Origin: Cladopsammia gracilis
Taxonomy: Eukaryota; Cnidaria; Anthozoa; Scleractinia; Dendrophylliidae
Reading direction: 5' to 3'
DNA length: 64,000 nucleotides
Assembly: GCA_022457155.1 (NCBI GenBank)
Contig: JAJGOT010000291.1
Span: forward strand, 30,001 to 94,000
In this document: one piece after another, positions 33,330 through 46,194 of the stretch
Layout of the letters: the number at the start of each line of letters is the position of its first letter
Position numbering within the stretch: the stretch's first letter is position 1
The notes under the pieces: generated by a model
Seen by the model: only the letters and a program-made list of their open reading frames with translations
Told to the model about the DNA's origin: nothing
Database searches by the model: none
Made by a program: the position numbers and the translations under genes

Positions 33330-34789
33330 CTTTGGTGCCGTAGAAGTAGCTTGTTGTGAGTTTGACGGTCTTTCTTTAAATACTTGGAAACAAAAAGCCA
33401 AGTTCACAATTAGCACTAAAATAAATCATCATGTTCATGTTGACCATGTTTAAATAAATAATAAAATAACAAAGTTGGTCGCGTTTTCAGTAAAAAAAAG
33501 AGTTGACATAAAGACATTTTCAGCCAAAAATTGTCAACTAAATGCCGTGAAATCAGCTATCGCTGGCGTTTCTATTGTTTTTAATTCGAGCATTAAAAAC
33601 TTTAAGATGCCATTTCCTAACAGAACTCCTAACATGGCCGAGCGCGGGTAGGTCTGAGTAGCTTCTCGTGCAGGTTTCCAGAGCGTTACTTTTATCCGTC
33701 AATACAATAGTCATTAAATCAATAAAGGTGTGTTGAGTATCACTCTTTTTTGAGCTGCATTCATACGTACGATAAATGACACCAAAATGCAAAGAGGAGC
33801 CTTTATATCTCGGTTTTAGATCGAGTTAAAGATATGAAAACAGATTATAAATACCAACTAACTCACAAGTTTCTATGTGGTCTTAGAATATCCCCAATGA
33901 TGAAGTCGGATGTAGATTTATCCTTAGCTTCAACCGATAGAATTCTTGCAACTCAGTCGGCATTATCAACAACTAAATTGGTACTTTTTGTTGTTTTAGC
34001 TGTAAAGCGGAGTTAAAATCCTGATTCCAAGATGGCTGATATTGTCAGAACTTTATACCCTGTAGAATGAAGTTTACAGATAGAAGGTCGATAGAACGGC
34101 TTTTAAAAGTAGAAATCAATACCATAAACACCTGTCAGTGTCATGATACGCAAATAGACGAAGTATGTTTTTGTAATCGTGTTTAATTATGGATTAAATT
34201 TTAATTGCAAAATCGGGATCAAAAAGAAAACTCGAGAAAAATGTTTTTGAATTTCTTGCACTCCCTGCCTGCGGTGGGCTAATGAATTTTTCCGATATTT
34301 AGCTTGGTAGCTTATGTCTCACAGTTGGAGGATGAATACAGATACACAGGTGACGGATTAAACAGCAAATACATTTATTTTAATATTCTTAAGCGTTTCA
34401 AAATACAAATATCCCAAGTGATGGTTCTTTAGCAGTAATTTATTGTAACAAATTATGTTCCCTGAAACAATAAACGAATAAATACATATTAGATAACTAT
34501 AGAGTGGTTTTACTTAACCCGTGAAACACTATCTATCAATTAGTGTGTGATAGTCCAAATTAAACAAAAGAAAACAATGGAATTATAGTCTAATAGTGCG
34601 TACTATGCTACTATCTATTTCACGGTCAAAGCAAAATCACTCTAGTTTAATGTTAGAGTAGTAAAATGTTTATCTCCATAAATTCCGTGTGGTTCAGTTT
34701 TACTTCAAAGTGCTTACTGTTAAGTCAACCGTCTTATTTCCAATTCTTCAGAAAGATTAAATATTTAACTTCTTATTTAGGCGGTTTTC
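33330..34789. other. End of the right segmental duplication and following unique DNA
   Basis: Similarity to the left copy continues to about 34336. Beyond it the DNA is AT-rich with no supported gene. Confidence 0.5.
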
Positions 34790-34925
34790 GGGATGACGTC
34801 ACTTTACCACAACAACCAGGATTCATTTCTTATTTTTCCTTTCTTATTTAAATTTTTTAATCTCAGTAGAGCTAAGAAAACAACAGTACTAATCAACATG
34901 ACAGAACAAAAACACTGAAGGAGAA
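34790..34925. mobile_element. Decayed MITE related to 12371-12552
   Basis: Shares gatgacgtca, acaacaaccagga and the interior cctttcttatttaaatttt with the element at 12371-12552. The right end is degraded. Confidence 0.5.
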
Positions 34926-35910
34926 AAAATAACGAAAATAAAACGCTTTCTAAATTTATTTAAAGCGTTTACTTGTGTCTTTCGTGTTACAGACTGCTGG
35001 GCATAGAAGAGAGTAAAAGACACCGACAAAATAAAATTGCTTGCCAATTTAATCAAATAAATTCGTTAACATGGTGCTGAACAGCTAAAATAATTGCAGC
35101 ATTATAATTTGTCTAAAACATTGCCCTGAAGATATCAAGCAATTTTCATAGGATAAAGAAATAATTGATTTTTTGAGAAAGTCTACAATTTGCAAATTCG
35201 TTTACTAACTCTTGTACACTGTATATCGTTCCTTTTTCTGATTGGAACACCGAATAATTCTTTACTTTCCATGTAAGGCCGCTTTCTAGGGATTCTTCAT
35301 TATTCTGTGGGGGTGGGGTGGGGGGGGGGGGGGCACTGTCCCCGCTGATATATCGTACGTGTTTTCATGATTTTGACTAGGAGCTTGCTTTTAACTTGCT
35401 TTATTATCTTGAAATAGAAAGACAAAATCGCCGATTAAAAGAAATATTAACTAAAGAGACAACATAGCGGATAAAAAAGTCAAAATTCTACACGAATGAC
35501 AATTTTGATTTCTTGACCGCCTGACACGAAATCAAATTTGATGAACTGCAATCCACTTCCCATAATCCACATTATCCTTGCAATCCTGCGCTTTATGTTT
35601 TATAAGAACTTTATGTTTTTACCGTAAAATCTCTTTTAAACCTCCCCGCCTCTGACAAGCTCAAAATTAAACCGTTTTTCACTGCCTCGATTTTTATGCG
35701 CGGACGTCTCTGGAAATAAGGGTGTTTACCTTAACAAGGTCGAAAGGTAATATTTTTGGATCGTGATTGGTGGATTTCGATCCATTTTGTCGCCATAATA
35801 ATAATAATAATAATATCTTTAATCTTTAACGAGGGAGCCTACATCACAAAGTTGTTTACAGAACTCCTCACAAGACGTAATTATGATTGACAGCAGTGTG
35901 AAACATACAC
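34926..35910. other. Gene-free stretch
   Basis: Contains a poly-G tract (35308-35333) and an (AAT)n microsatellite (35795-35815). No gene is seen. Confidence 0.5.
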
Positions 35911-36309
35911 TAGGTGCGGTTACACACACCACGGTAAATGCCATTTCCCATTGTAGATCATCCCGCAGTGCATCATACTTGGGTTTAGTATACCGTGTTA
36001 ACCAGCGGTTACATACGCGATTGCAAGGTAAAAAATGTCACGCAATTCAGTGAATTACTTTTCCTTTGCGGTTAGGTGTTGATGTCAAACGGAGCATCGT
36101 GATTGTACTCTTGTACCTTGGGCATCAAAACACCATTGAATCTTAACACGTGAAATGTCATGGGCGCTTCGCGTGATCTTTTTTATGTATCCATGGATAT
36201 TTACCACGAAAAATTTACCTCGGGAAATGTCGGTCACTCTCACTTAATGCGTTTCCCGTGGTGAAAGGGTCATTTACCACGGTAAAAGTGCCCGTGTGAC
36301 CGCACTATT
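35911..36309. mobile_element. TIR element directly left of the large satellite
   Basis: The left end taggtgcggttacacac...ccacggtaaatg is complementary, with mismatches, to the right end tttaccacggtaaaag...gtgtgaccgcacta. A further ggtaaa/tttacc pairing lies inside. About 400 bp, no coding capacity. Confidence 0.65.
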
Positions 36310-39300
36310 AGCTGGGACTTGAACTTTCGCGTGTTACTGAAAGGCGCAGTAATCCTATGTTACCTATGTTACCTATGTTAACGATGTTACCGATATTTCC
36401 TATGTTACCTATGATACCGATGTTACCTATGTTACCTTTGTTACCTTTGTTACCTATGTTACCTATGTTACCGATGTTACTGATGTTAAAAAATGTTACC
36501 GATGTTACCTATGTTACCGATGTTACCGATGTTACCAATGTTACCGATGTTACCTATGTTACCGATGTTAAACTATGTTACCGATGTTACCTATGTTACC
36601 TATGTTACCCATGTTACCCATGTTACCCATGTTACCGATGTTACCGATGTTTCCCATGTTACCTATGTTACCCATGTTACATATGTTACCGATGTTACCT
36701 ATGTTACCTATGTTACCTATGTTACCTATGTTACCTATGTTACCGATGTTACCCAAGTTACCCAAGTTACCCATGTTACCCATGTTACCCATGTTACCGA
36801 TGTTACCGATGTTACCGATGTTTCCTATGTTACCTATGTTACCGATGTTTCCTATGTTACCTATGTTACCAATGTTACCGATGTTACCTATGTTATCGAT
36901 GTTACCGATGTTACCAATGTTACCTATGTTACCTATGTTACCTATGTTACCGATGTTACCTATGTTACCGATGTTACCTATATTACCTATGTTACCGATG
37001 TTTCCTATGTTACCTATGTTACCTATGTTACCGATGTTACCGATGTTACCGATGGTACCTATGTTACCAATGTTACCTATGTTACCTATGTTACCTATGT
37101 TACCGATGTTACCTATGTTACCTATGTTACCTATGTTACCTATGTTACCTATGTTACCAATGTTACCTATGTTACCGATGTTACCGATGTTTCCTATGTT
37201 ACCAATGTTACCGATGTTATCGATACCTATATTACCTATGTTACCTATGTTACCTATGTTACCTATGTTACGTATGTTACCGATGTTACCGATGTTACCT
37301 ATATTACCCATGTTACCGATGTTACCTATGTTACCAATGTTACCAATGTTACCTATGTTACCTATGTTACCAATGTTACCAATGTTACCTATGTTACCGA
37401 TGTTTCCTATGTTACCTATGTTACCAATGTTACCAATGTTATCGATGTTACCGATGTTACCTATGTTACCTATGTTACCGATGTTACCTATGTTACCTAT
37501 GTTACCTATGTTACCGATGTTACCGATGTTACCGATGTTACCTATATAACCTATGTTACCGATGTTTCCTATGTTACCTATGTTTCCTATGTTACCGATG
37601 GTACCTATGTTACCTATGTTACCGAAGTTACCGATGTTACCTATGTTACCAATGTTACCTATGTTATCGATGTTACCGATGTTGCCTATGTTACCTATGT
37701 TACCGATGTTACCTATGTTACCTATGTTACGTATGTTACCGATGTTACCGATGTTACCTATATTACCTATGTTACCGATGTTTCCTATGTTACCTATGTT
37801 TCCTATGTTACCTATGTTACCAATGTTACCGATGTTACCGATGGTACCTATGTTACCAATGTTACCAAAGTTACCTATGTTACCAATGTTACCTATGTTA
37901 CCGATGTTACCGATGTTACCTATGTTACCTATGTTACCGATGTTTCCTATGTTACCGATGTTACCTATGTTACCGATGTTACCTATGTTACCTATGTTAC
38001 CTATGTTACCCAAGTTACCCAAGTTACCCATGTTACCCATGTTACCAATGTTAAACAAGTTACCCATGTTACCGATGTTACCGATGTTACCGATGTTTCC
38101 TATGTTACCTATGTTACCAATGTTACCGATGTTACCTATGTTATCGATGTTACCGATGTTACCGATGTTACCTATGTTACCTATGTTGCCGATGTTACCT
38201 ATGTTACCTATGTTACCTATGTTACCTATGTTACGTATGTTACCGATGTTACCGATGTTACCTATATTACCTATGTTACCGATGTTTCCTATGTTACCTA
38301 TGTTTCCTATGTTACCTATGTTACCGATGTTACCGATGGTACCTATGTTACCAATGTTACCTATGTTACCTATGTTACCGATGTTACCTATGTTATCGAT
38401 GTTACCGATGTTACCGATGTTACCGATGTTACCTATGTTACCTATGTTACCTATGTTACCTATGTTACCGATGTTACCTATGTTACCTATGTTACCTATG
38501 TTACCTATGTTACCGATGTTACCGATGTTACCTATGTTACCGATGTTACCGATGTTATCTATGTTTCCTATGTTACCGATGTTAGCTATGTTACCTATGT
38601 TACCGATGTTACCTATGTTACCGATGTTACCGATGGTACCTATGTTACCGATGTTACCGATGTTACCTATGTTACCTATGTTACCTATGTTACCTATGTT
38701 ACGTATGTTACCGATGTTACCGATGTTACCGATGTTACCTATATTACCTATGTTACCGATGTTTCCTATGTTACCTATGATTTCCTATGTTACCGATGTT
38801 ACCGATGTTACCGATGGTACCTATGTTACCAATGTTACCTATGTTACCTATGTTACCTATGTTACCGATGTTACCGATGTTTCCTATGTTACCTATGTTA
38901 CCAATGTTACCGATGTTACCTATGTTATCGATGTTACCGATGTTCCCTATGTTACCTATGTTACCTATGTTACCTATGTTACCTATGTTATCGATGTTAC
39001 CGATGTTACCGATGTTTCCTATGTTACCTATGTTACCTATGTTACCTATGTTACCGATGTTACCCATGTTACAGATGTTACCTATGTTACCGATGTTTCC
39101 TATGTTACCTATGTTACCGATGTTTCCGATGTTACCTATTTTACCGATGTTTCCTATGTTACCGATGTTTCCTATGTTACCTATGTTACCTATGTTACCG
39201 ATGTTTCCTATGTTTCCGATGTTACCTGTGTTACCTGTGTTACCTACGTTACCGATGTTACCTATGTTACCTATGTTACCTATGTTACCTATGTTACCTA

Positions 39301-39638
39301 TGTTACCTATGTTACCGATGTTACCGATGTTACCTATGTTACCGATGTTACCGATGTTATCTATGTTTCCTATGTTACCGATGTTAGCTATGTTACCTAT
39401 GTTACCGATGTTACCTATGTTACCGATATTACCTATGTTACCTATGTTACCGATGTTACCGATGTTACCGATGTTACCTATGTTACCGATGTTACCTATG
39501 TTTCCTATGTTACCGATGTTACCTATGTTACCTATGTTAACTATGTTACCTATGTTGTCTATGTTGCCTATGTTACCGATGTTACCGATGTTACCTATGT
39601 TACCGATGTTTCCTATGTTACCTATGTTACCGATGTTA

Positions 39639-42600
39639 CCTATCTAATTACCTATGTTACCGATGTTACCTATGTTACCGATGTTACCAATGTTACCTAT
39701 GTTACCGATGTTACCGATATTACCGATGTTTCCTATGTTACCAATGTTACCGATGTTACCGATGTTTCCTATGTTACCTATGTTACCAATGTTACCGATG
39801 TTACCTATGTTATCGATGTTACCGATGTTACCGATGTTACCTATGTTAGCTATGTTAGCTATGTTACCTATGTTACCTATGTTACCGATGTTACCTACGT
39901 TACCGATGTTACCTATGTTACCTATGTTACCGATGTTACGTATGTTACCGATGTTGCCTATGTTACCTATGTTACCTATGTTACCGATGTTTCCTATGTT
40001 ACCAATGTTTCTTATGTTACCTATGTTACCTATGTTACCAATGTTACCGATGTTACCGATGGTACCTATGTTACCAATGTTACCAATGTTACCTATGTTA
40101 CCAATGTTACCTATGTTACCGATGTTACCGATGTTATTGATGTTTCCTATGTTATCGATGTTACCGATGTTCCCTATGTTACCTATGTTACCTATTTTAC
40201 CTATGTTATCCATGTTACCGATGTTTCCTATGTTACCTATGTTACCTATGTTACCTATGTGACCAATGTTACCGATGTTACCTATGTTACCGATGTTTCT
40301 TATGTTACCTATGTTACCTATGTTACCGATGTTTCCGTTGTTACCTATTTTACCGATGTTTCCTATGTTACCGATGTTTCCTATGTTACCTATGTTACCG
40401 ATGTTACCTATGTTACCTATGTTACCTATGTAACCGATGTTACCGATGTTACCTATGTTACCTATGTTACCTATGTTACCGATGTTTCCTATGTTACCGA
40501 TGTTACCGATGTTACCGATGTTACCGATGTTACCTATGTTACCTATGTTACCTATGTTACCGATGTTACCGATGTTTCCTATGTTACCGATGTTACCGAT
40601 GTTACCTATGTTACCTGTGTTACCTACGTTACCTATGTTACCTATGTTACCTATGTTACCTATGTTACCTATGTTACCTATGTTACCTATGTTACCTATG
40701 TTACCTATGTTACCGATGTTACCGATGTTATCTATGTTTCCTATGTTACCGATGTTACCTATGTTACCGATGTTACCTATCTTACCTATGTTACCTATGT
40801 TACCGATGTTACCGATGTTACCTATGTTACCGATGTTCCCTATGTTACCTATGTTACCGCTGTTGCCTATGTTACCTATGTTACCGATGTTACCTATGTT
40901 ACCGTTGTTACCGATGTTACATATGTTACCGATGTTACCAATGTTACCGATGTTACCTATGTTACCGATGTTACCGATGTTACCTATGTTACCTATGTTA
41001 CCGATGTTTCCGTTGTTACCTATTTTACCGATGTTTCCTATGTTACCTATTTTACCGATGTTTCCTATGTTACCGATGTTTCCTATGTTACCTATGTTAC
41101 CTATGTTACCGATGTTTCCTATGTTTCCTATGTTACCGATGTTACCTGTGTTACCTACGTTACCTATGTTACCGATGTTACCTATGTTACCTATGTTACC
41201 GATGTTACCTATGTTACCGATATTACCTATGTTACCTATGTTACCGATGTTACCTATGTTACCGATGTTACCTATGTTACCTATGTTACCGATGTTACCT
41301 ATGTTACCTATGTTAACTATGTTACCTATGTTAACTATGTTACCTATGTTGCCTATGTTGCCTATGTTACCGATGTTACCGATGTTACCTATGTTACCGA
41401 TGTTTCCTATGTTACCTATGTTACCGATGTTACCTATCTAATTACCTATGTTACCGATGTTACCTATGTTACCGATGTTACCAATGTTACCTATGTTACC
41501 GATGTTACCGATATTACCGATGTTTCCTATGTTACCAATGTTACCGATGTTACCGATGTTTCCTATGTTACCTATGTTACCAATGTTACCGATGTTACCT
41601 ATGTTATCGATGTTACCGATGTTACCGATGTTACCTATGTTAGCTATGTTAGCTATGTTACCTATGTTGCCTATGTTACCGATGTTACCTACGTTACCGA
41701 TGTTACCTATGTTACCTATGTTACCGATGTTACGTATGTTACCGATGTTACCGATGTTGCCTATGTTACCTATGTTACCTATGTTACCGATGTTTCCTAT
41801 GTTACCAATGTTTCTTATGTTACCTATGTTACCTATGTTACCAATGTTACCGATGTTACCGATGGTACCTATGTTACCAATGTTACCAATGTTACCTATG
41901 TTACCAATGTTACCTATGTTACCGAAGTTACCGATGTTATTGATGTTTCCTATGTTATCGATGTTACCGATGTTTCCTATGTTACCTATGTTACCTATTT
42001 TACCTATGTTATCCATGTTACCGATGTTTCCTATGTTACCTATGTTACCTATGTTACCTATGTTACCTATGTGACCAATGTTACCGATGTTACCTATGTT
42101 ACCGATGTTTCCTATGTTACCTATGTTACCTATGTTACCGATGTTTCCGTTGTTACCTATTTTACCGATGTTTCCTATGTTACCGATGTTTCCTATGTTA
42201 CCTATGTTACCGATGTTACCTATGTTACCTATGTTACCTATGTAACCGATGTTACCGATGTTACCTATGTTACCTATGTTACCTATGTTACCGATGTTTC
42301 CTATGTTACCGATGTTACCGATGTTACCGATGTTACCGATGTTACCTATGTTACCTATGTTACCTATGTTACCGATGTTACCGATGTTTCCTATGTTACC
42401 GATGTTACCGATGTTGCCTATGTTACCTGTGTTACCTATGTTACCGATGTTACCTATGTTACCTATGTTACCTATGTTACCTATGTTACCTATGTTACCG
42501 ATGTTACCGATGTTACCGATGTTATCTATGTTTCCTATGTTACCGATGTTACCTATGTTACCGATATTACCTATCTTACCTATGTTACCTATGTTACCGA

Positions 42601-43246
42601 TGTTACCGATGTTACCTATGTTACCGATGTTCCCTATGTTACCTATGTTACCGCTGTTGCCTATGTTACCTATGTTACCGATGTTACCTATGTTACCGTT
42701 GTTACCGATGTTACATATGTTACCGATGTTACCAATGTTACCGATGTTACCTATGTTACCGATGTTACCTATGTTACCGATGTTATCGATGTTACCGATG
42801 TTACCGATGTTTCCTATGTTACCGATGTTACCGATGTTACCTATGTTTCCTGTTACCGATGTTACCTATGTTACCGTTGTTACCTATGTTACCTATGTTA
42901 CTTATGTTACCGATGTTTCCGATGTTACCTATGTTACCGATGTTACCGATGTTTCCTATGTTACCGATGTTTCCTATGTTACCTATGTTACCTATGTTAC
43001 CTATGTTACCGATATTACCTATGTTACCGATGTTACCTATGTTACCTATGTTACCGATGTTTCCTATGTTACCGATGTTACCAAATGTTACCTATGTTAC
43101 CGATGTTACCTATGTTACCGATGTTACCTATGTTACCGTTGTTACCGATGTTACCGATGTTACCGATGTTACCTATGTTACCGATGTGATCGATGTTACC
43201 GATGTTACCGATGTTTCCTATGTTACCGATGTTACCGATGTTACCT
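39639..43246. repeat. Higher-order repeat of about 1.8 kb within array 2
   Basis: The segment starting at the tatctaattacc marker at 39640 recurs at 41434 (1794 bp later), with the same order of variant units for over 600 bp. The following part (from 40437) recurs at 42249 (1812 bp later). Offset changes are whole units plus small indels. Confidence 0.8.
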
Positions 43247-46194
43247 ATGTTTCCTATGTTACCGATGTTACCTATGTTACCGTTGTTACCGATGTTAGCT
43301 ATGTTACCTATGTTACCGATGTTACCTATGTTAACTATGTTACCGATGCTACCTATGTTACCTATGTTACCGATGTTACCGATGTTACCTATGTTACCGA
43401 TGTTACCTATGTTTCCTATGTTACCGATGTTACCGATGTTACCTATGTTATCTATGTTACCTATGTTACCTATGTTACCTATGTTACCGATGTTACCGAT
43501 GTTACCGATGTTTCCTATGTTACCTATGTTACCGATGTTACCTATCTAATTACCTATGTTACAGATGTTACCTATGTTACCGTTGTTACCGATGTTACCT
43601 ATGTTACCGATGTTACCGATGTTACCTATGTTACCACTGTTACCGATGTTACCGATATTACCGATGTTTCCTATGTTACCGATGTTACCTATGTTACCGT
43701 TGTTACCGATGTTACCTATGATACCTATGTTACCTATGTTAGCGATGTTAGCGATGTTACCTATGTTTCCGATGTTACCTATGTTACCTATGTTACCGAT
43801 GTTACCGATGTTACCGATGTTACCGATGTTAGCGATGTTACCGATGTTACCGATGTTACCTATGTTACCTATGTTATCAATGTTATCGAAGTTACCGATA
43901 TTATCTATGTTACCAATGTTACCTACGTTACCCAAGCTACCTATTTTACCGATGTTACCAATGTTACCCATGTTACTGATGTTACCGTTGTTACCGATGT
44001 TACCTATGTTACCAATGTTACCGATGTTACCGATGTTACCTATGTTACCGATGTTACCGATGTTACCGATGTTACCTATGTTACCGATGTTATCGATTTT
44101 ACCGATGTTACCGATGTTTCCTATGTTACCGATGTTACCTATGTTACCGTTGTTACAGATGTTACCTATGTTACCTATGTTACCGATGTTACCTATGTTA
44201 CCTATGTTACCGATGTTACCAATGTTATCTATGTTACCAATGTTTCCTATGTTACCTATGTTACCGATGTTACCTATCTAATTACCTATGTTACCGATGT
44301 TACCTATTTTACCGATGGTACCTATGTTACCTATGTTACCGATGTTTCCTATGTTACCGATGTTACCGATGTTACCAAACGTTACCTATGTTACCGATGT
44401 TACCGATGTTTCCTATGTTACCGATGTTTCCTATGTTACCTATGTTACCGATGTTACCGATGTTACCTATGTTACCGATGTTACCGATGTTACCTATGTT
44501 ACCGATGTTACCGATGTTACCGACGTTACCGATGTTACCTATGTTACCGATGTTTCCTATGTTACCTATGTTACCGATGTTACCTATCTAATTACCTATG
44601 TTACCGATGTTACCTATTTTACCGTTGTTACCGATGTTACCTATGTTACCGATGTTACCGATGTTACCGATGTTACCTATGTTACCGATGTTACCGATGT
44701 TACCGATATTACCGATGTTTCCTATGTTACCAATGTTACCGATGTTACCAATGTTACCTATGTTACCTATGTTACCAATGTTACCGATGTTACCTATGTT
44801 ATCGATGTTACCGATGTTACCGATGTTACCTATGTTAGCTATGTTACCTGTGTTACCTATGTTACCTATGTTACCTATGTTGCCTATGTTTCCTATGTTA
44901 CCAATGTTACCTATGTTACCGATGTTACCGATGTTTCCTATGTTACCTATGTTACCAATGTTACCGATGTTACCTATGTTATCGATGTTACCGATGTTCA
45001 CTATGTTACCTATGTTACCTATGTTACCGATGTTTCCGTTGTTACCTATTTTACCGATGTTTCCTATGTTACCGATGTTTCCTATGTTACCTATGTTACC
45101 GATGTTACCGATGTTACCTATGTTACCTATGTTACCTATGTTACCGATGTTTCCTATGTTACCGATGTTACCGATGTTACCGATGTTACCTATGTTATGT
45201 ATGTTACCTATGTTACCTATGTTACCGATGTTTCCTATGTTTCCTATGTTACCGATGTTACCTATGTTACCTGTGTTACCTACGTTACCTATGTTACCGA
45301 TGTTACCTATGTTACCTATGTTACCTATGTTACCTTTGTTACCGATGTTACCGATGTTACCGATGTTATCTATGTTTCCTATGTTACCGATGTTACCTAT
45401 GTTACCGATGTTACCTATCTTACCTATGTTACCTATGTTACCGATGTTACCGATGTTCCCTATGTTACCTATGTTACCGCTGTTACCTATGTTACCTTTG
45501 TTACCTATGTTACCTATGTTACCGTTGTTACCGATGTTAAATATGTTACCGATGTTACCAATGTTACCGATGTTACCTATGTTACCTATGTTACCGATGT
45601 TACCGATGTTACCTATGTTACCGATGTTACCGATGTTACCGATGTTTCCTATGTTACCGATGTTACAGATGTTACCTATGTTTCTTATGTTACCGATGTT
45701 ACCTATGTTACCGTTGTTACAGATGTTACCTATGTTACCTGTTACCGAAGTTTCCGATGTTACCTATGTTACCGATGTTACCGATGTTTTCTATGTTACC
45801 GATGTTTCCTATGTTACCTATGTTACCTATGTTACCTATGTTACCGATGTTACCTATGTTACCGATGTTACCTAAGTTTCCTATGTTACCGATGTTTCCT
45901 ATGTTACCGATGTTACCAAATGCTACCTATGTTACCGATGTTACCTATGTTACCGATGTTACCTATGTTACCTATGTTACCTATGTTACCGATGTTTCCT
46001 ATGTGACCGATGTTACCTATGTTACCTATGTTACCTAAGTTACCTACGTTACCGATGTTACCTATGTTACCTATGTTACCAATGTTACCTATGTTACCTA
46101 TGTTACCGATGTTTCCTATGTTACCGATGTTACCGATGTTACCTATGTTATCTATGTTACCGATGTTACCTATATTACCGTTGTTACCTATGTT
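42290..46194. repeat. 3905-bp higher-order repeat, copy A
   Basis: Every variant unit and register break checked here recurs exactly 3905 bp to the right, for example the tatctaattacc markers at 43542, 44274 and 44584 (47447, 48179 and 48489 in copy B). No difference was noticed in the stretches compared. Confidence 0.9.

Larger units (their letters stand above)
27717..34336. repeat. Segmental duplication, right copy
   Basis: Collinear with 643-10611. Its left end cuts the gene between exons 5 and 6. It carries a local ~183-bp tandem duplication (about 28501-28860) and a 160-bp insertion (33157-33316) not present in the left copy. Confidence 0.85.

Noticed and set aside
36568..38067. Minus-strand (Gly-Asn-Ile)n frame as a collagen-like protein
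   Set aside because: Gly at every third position comes from the GGTAACATC unit. There is no Pro/Lys-rich triplet, signal peptide or terminal domain.
37553..43189. 1878-codon open frame as a giant repeat protein gene
   Set aside because: The frame is open because the 9-bp unit is stop-free and divisible by three; other frames and the opposite strand are open too. There is no unique domain, signal peptide or splice structure.
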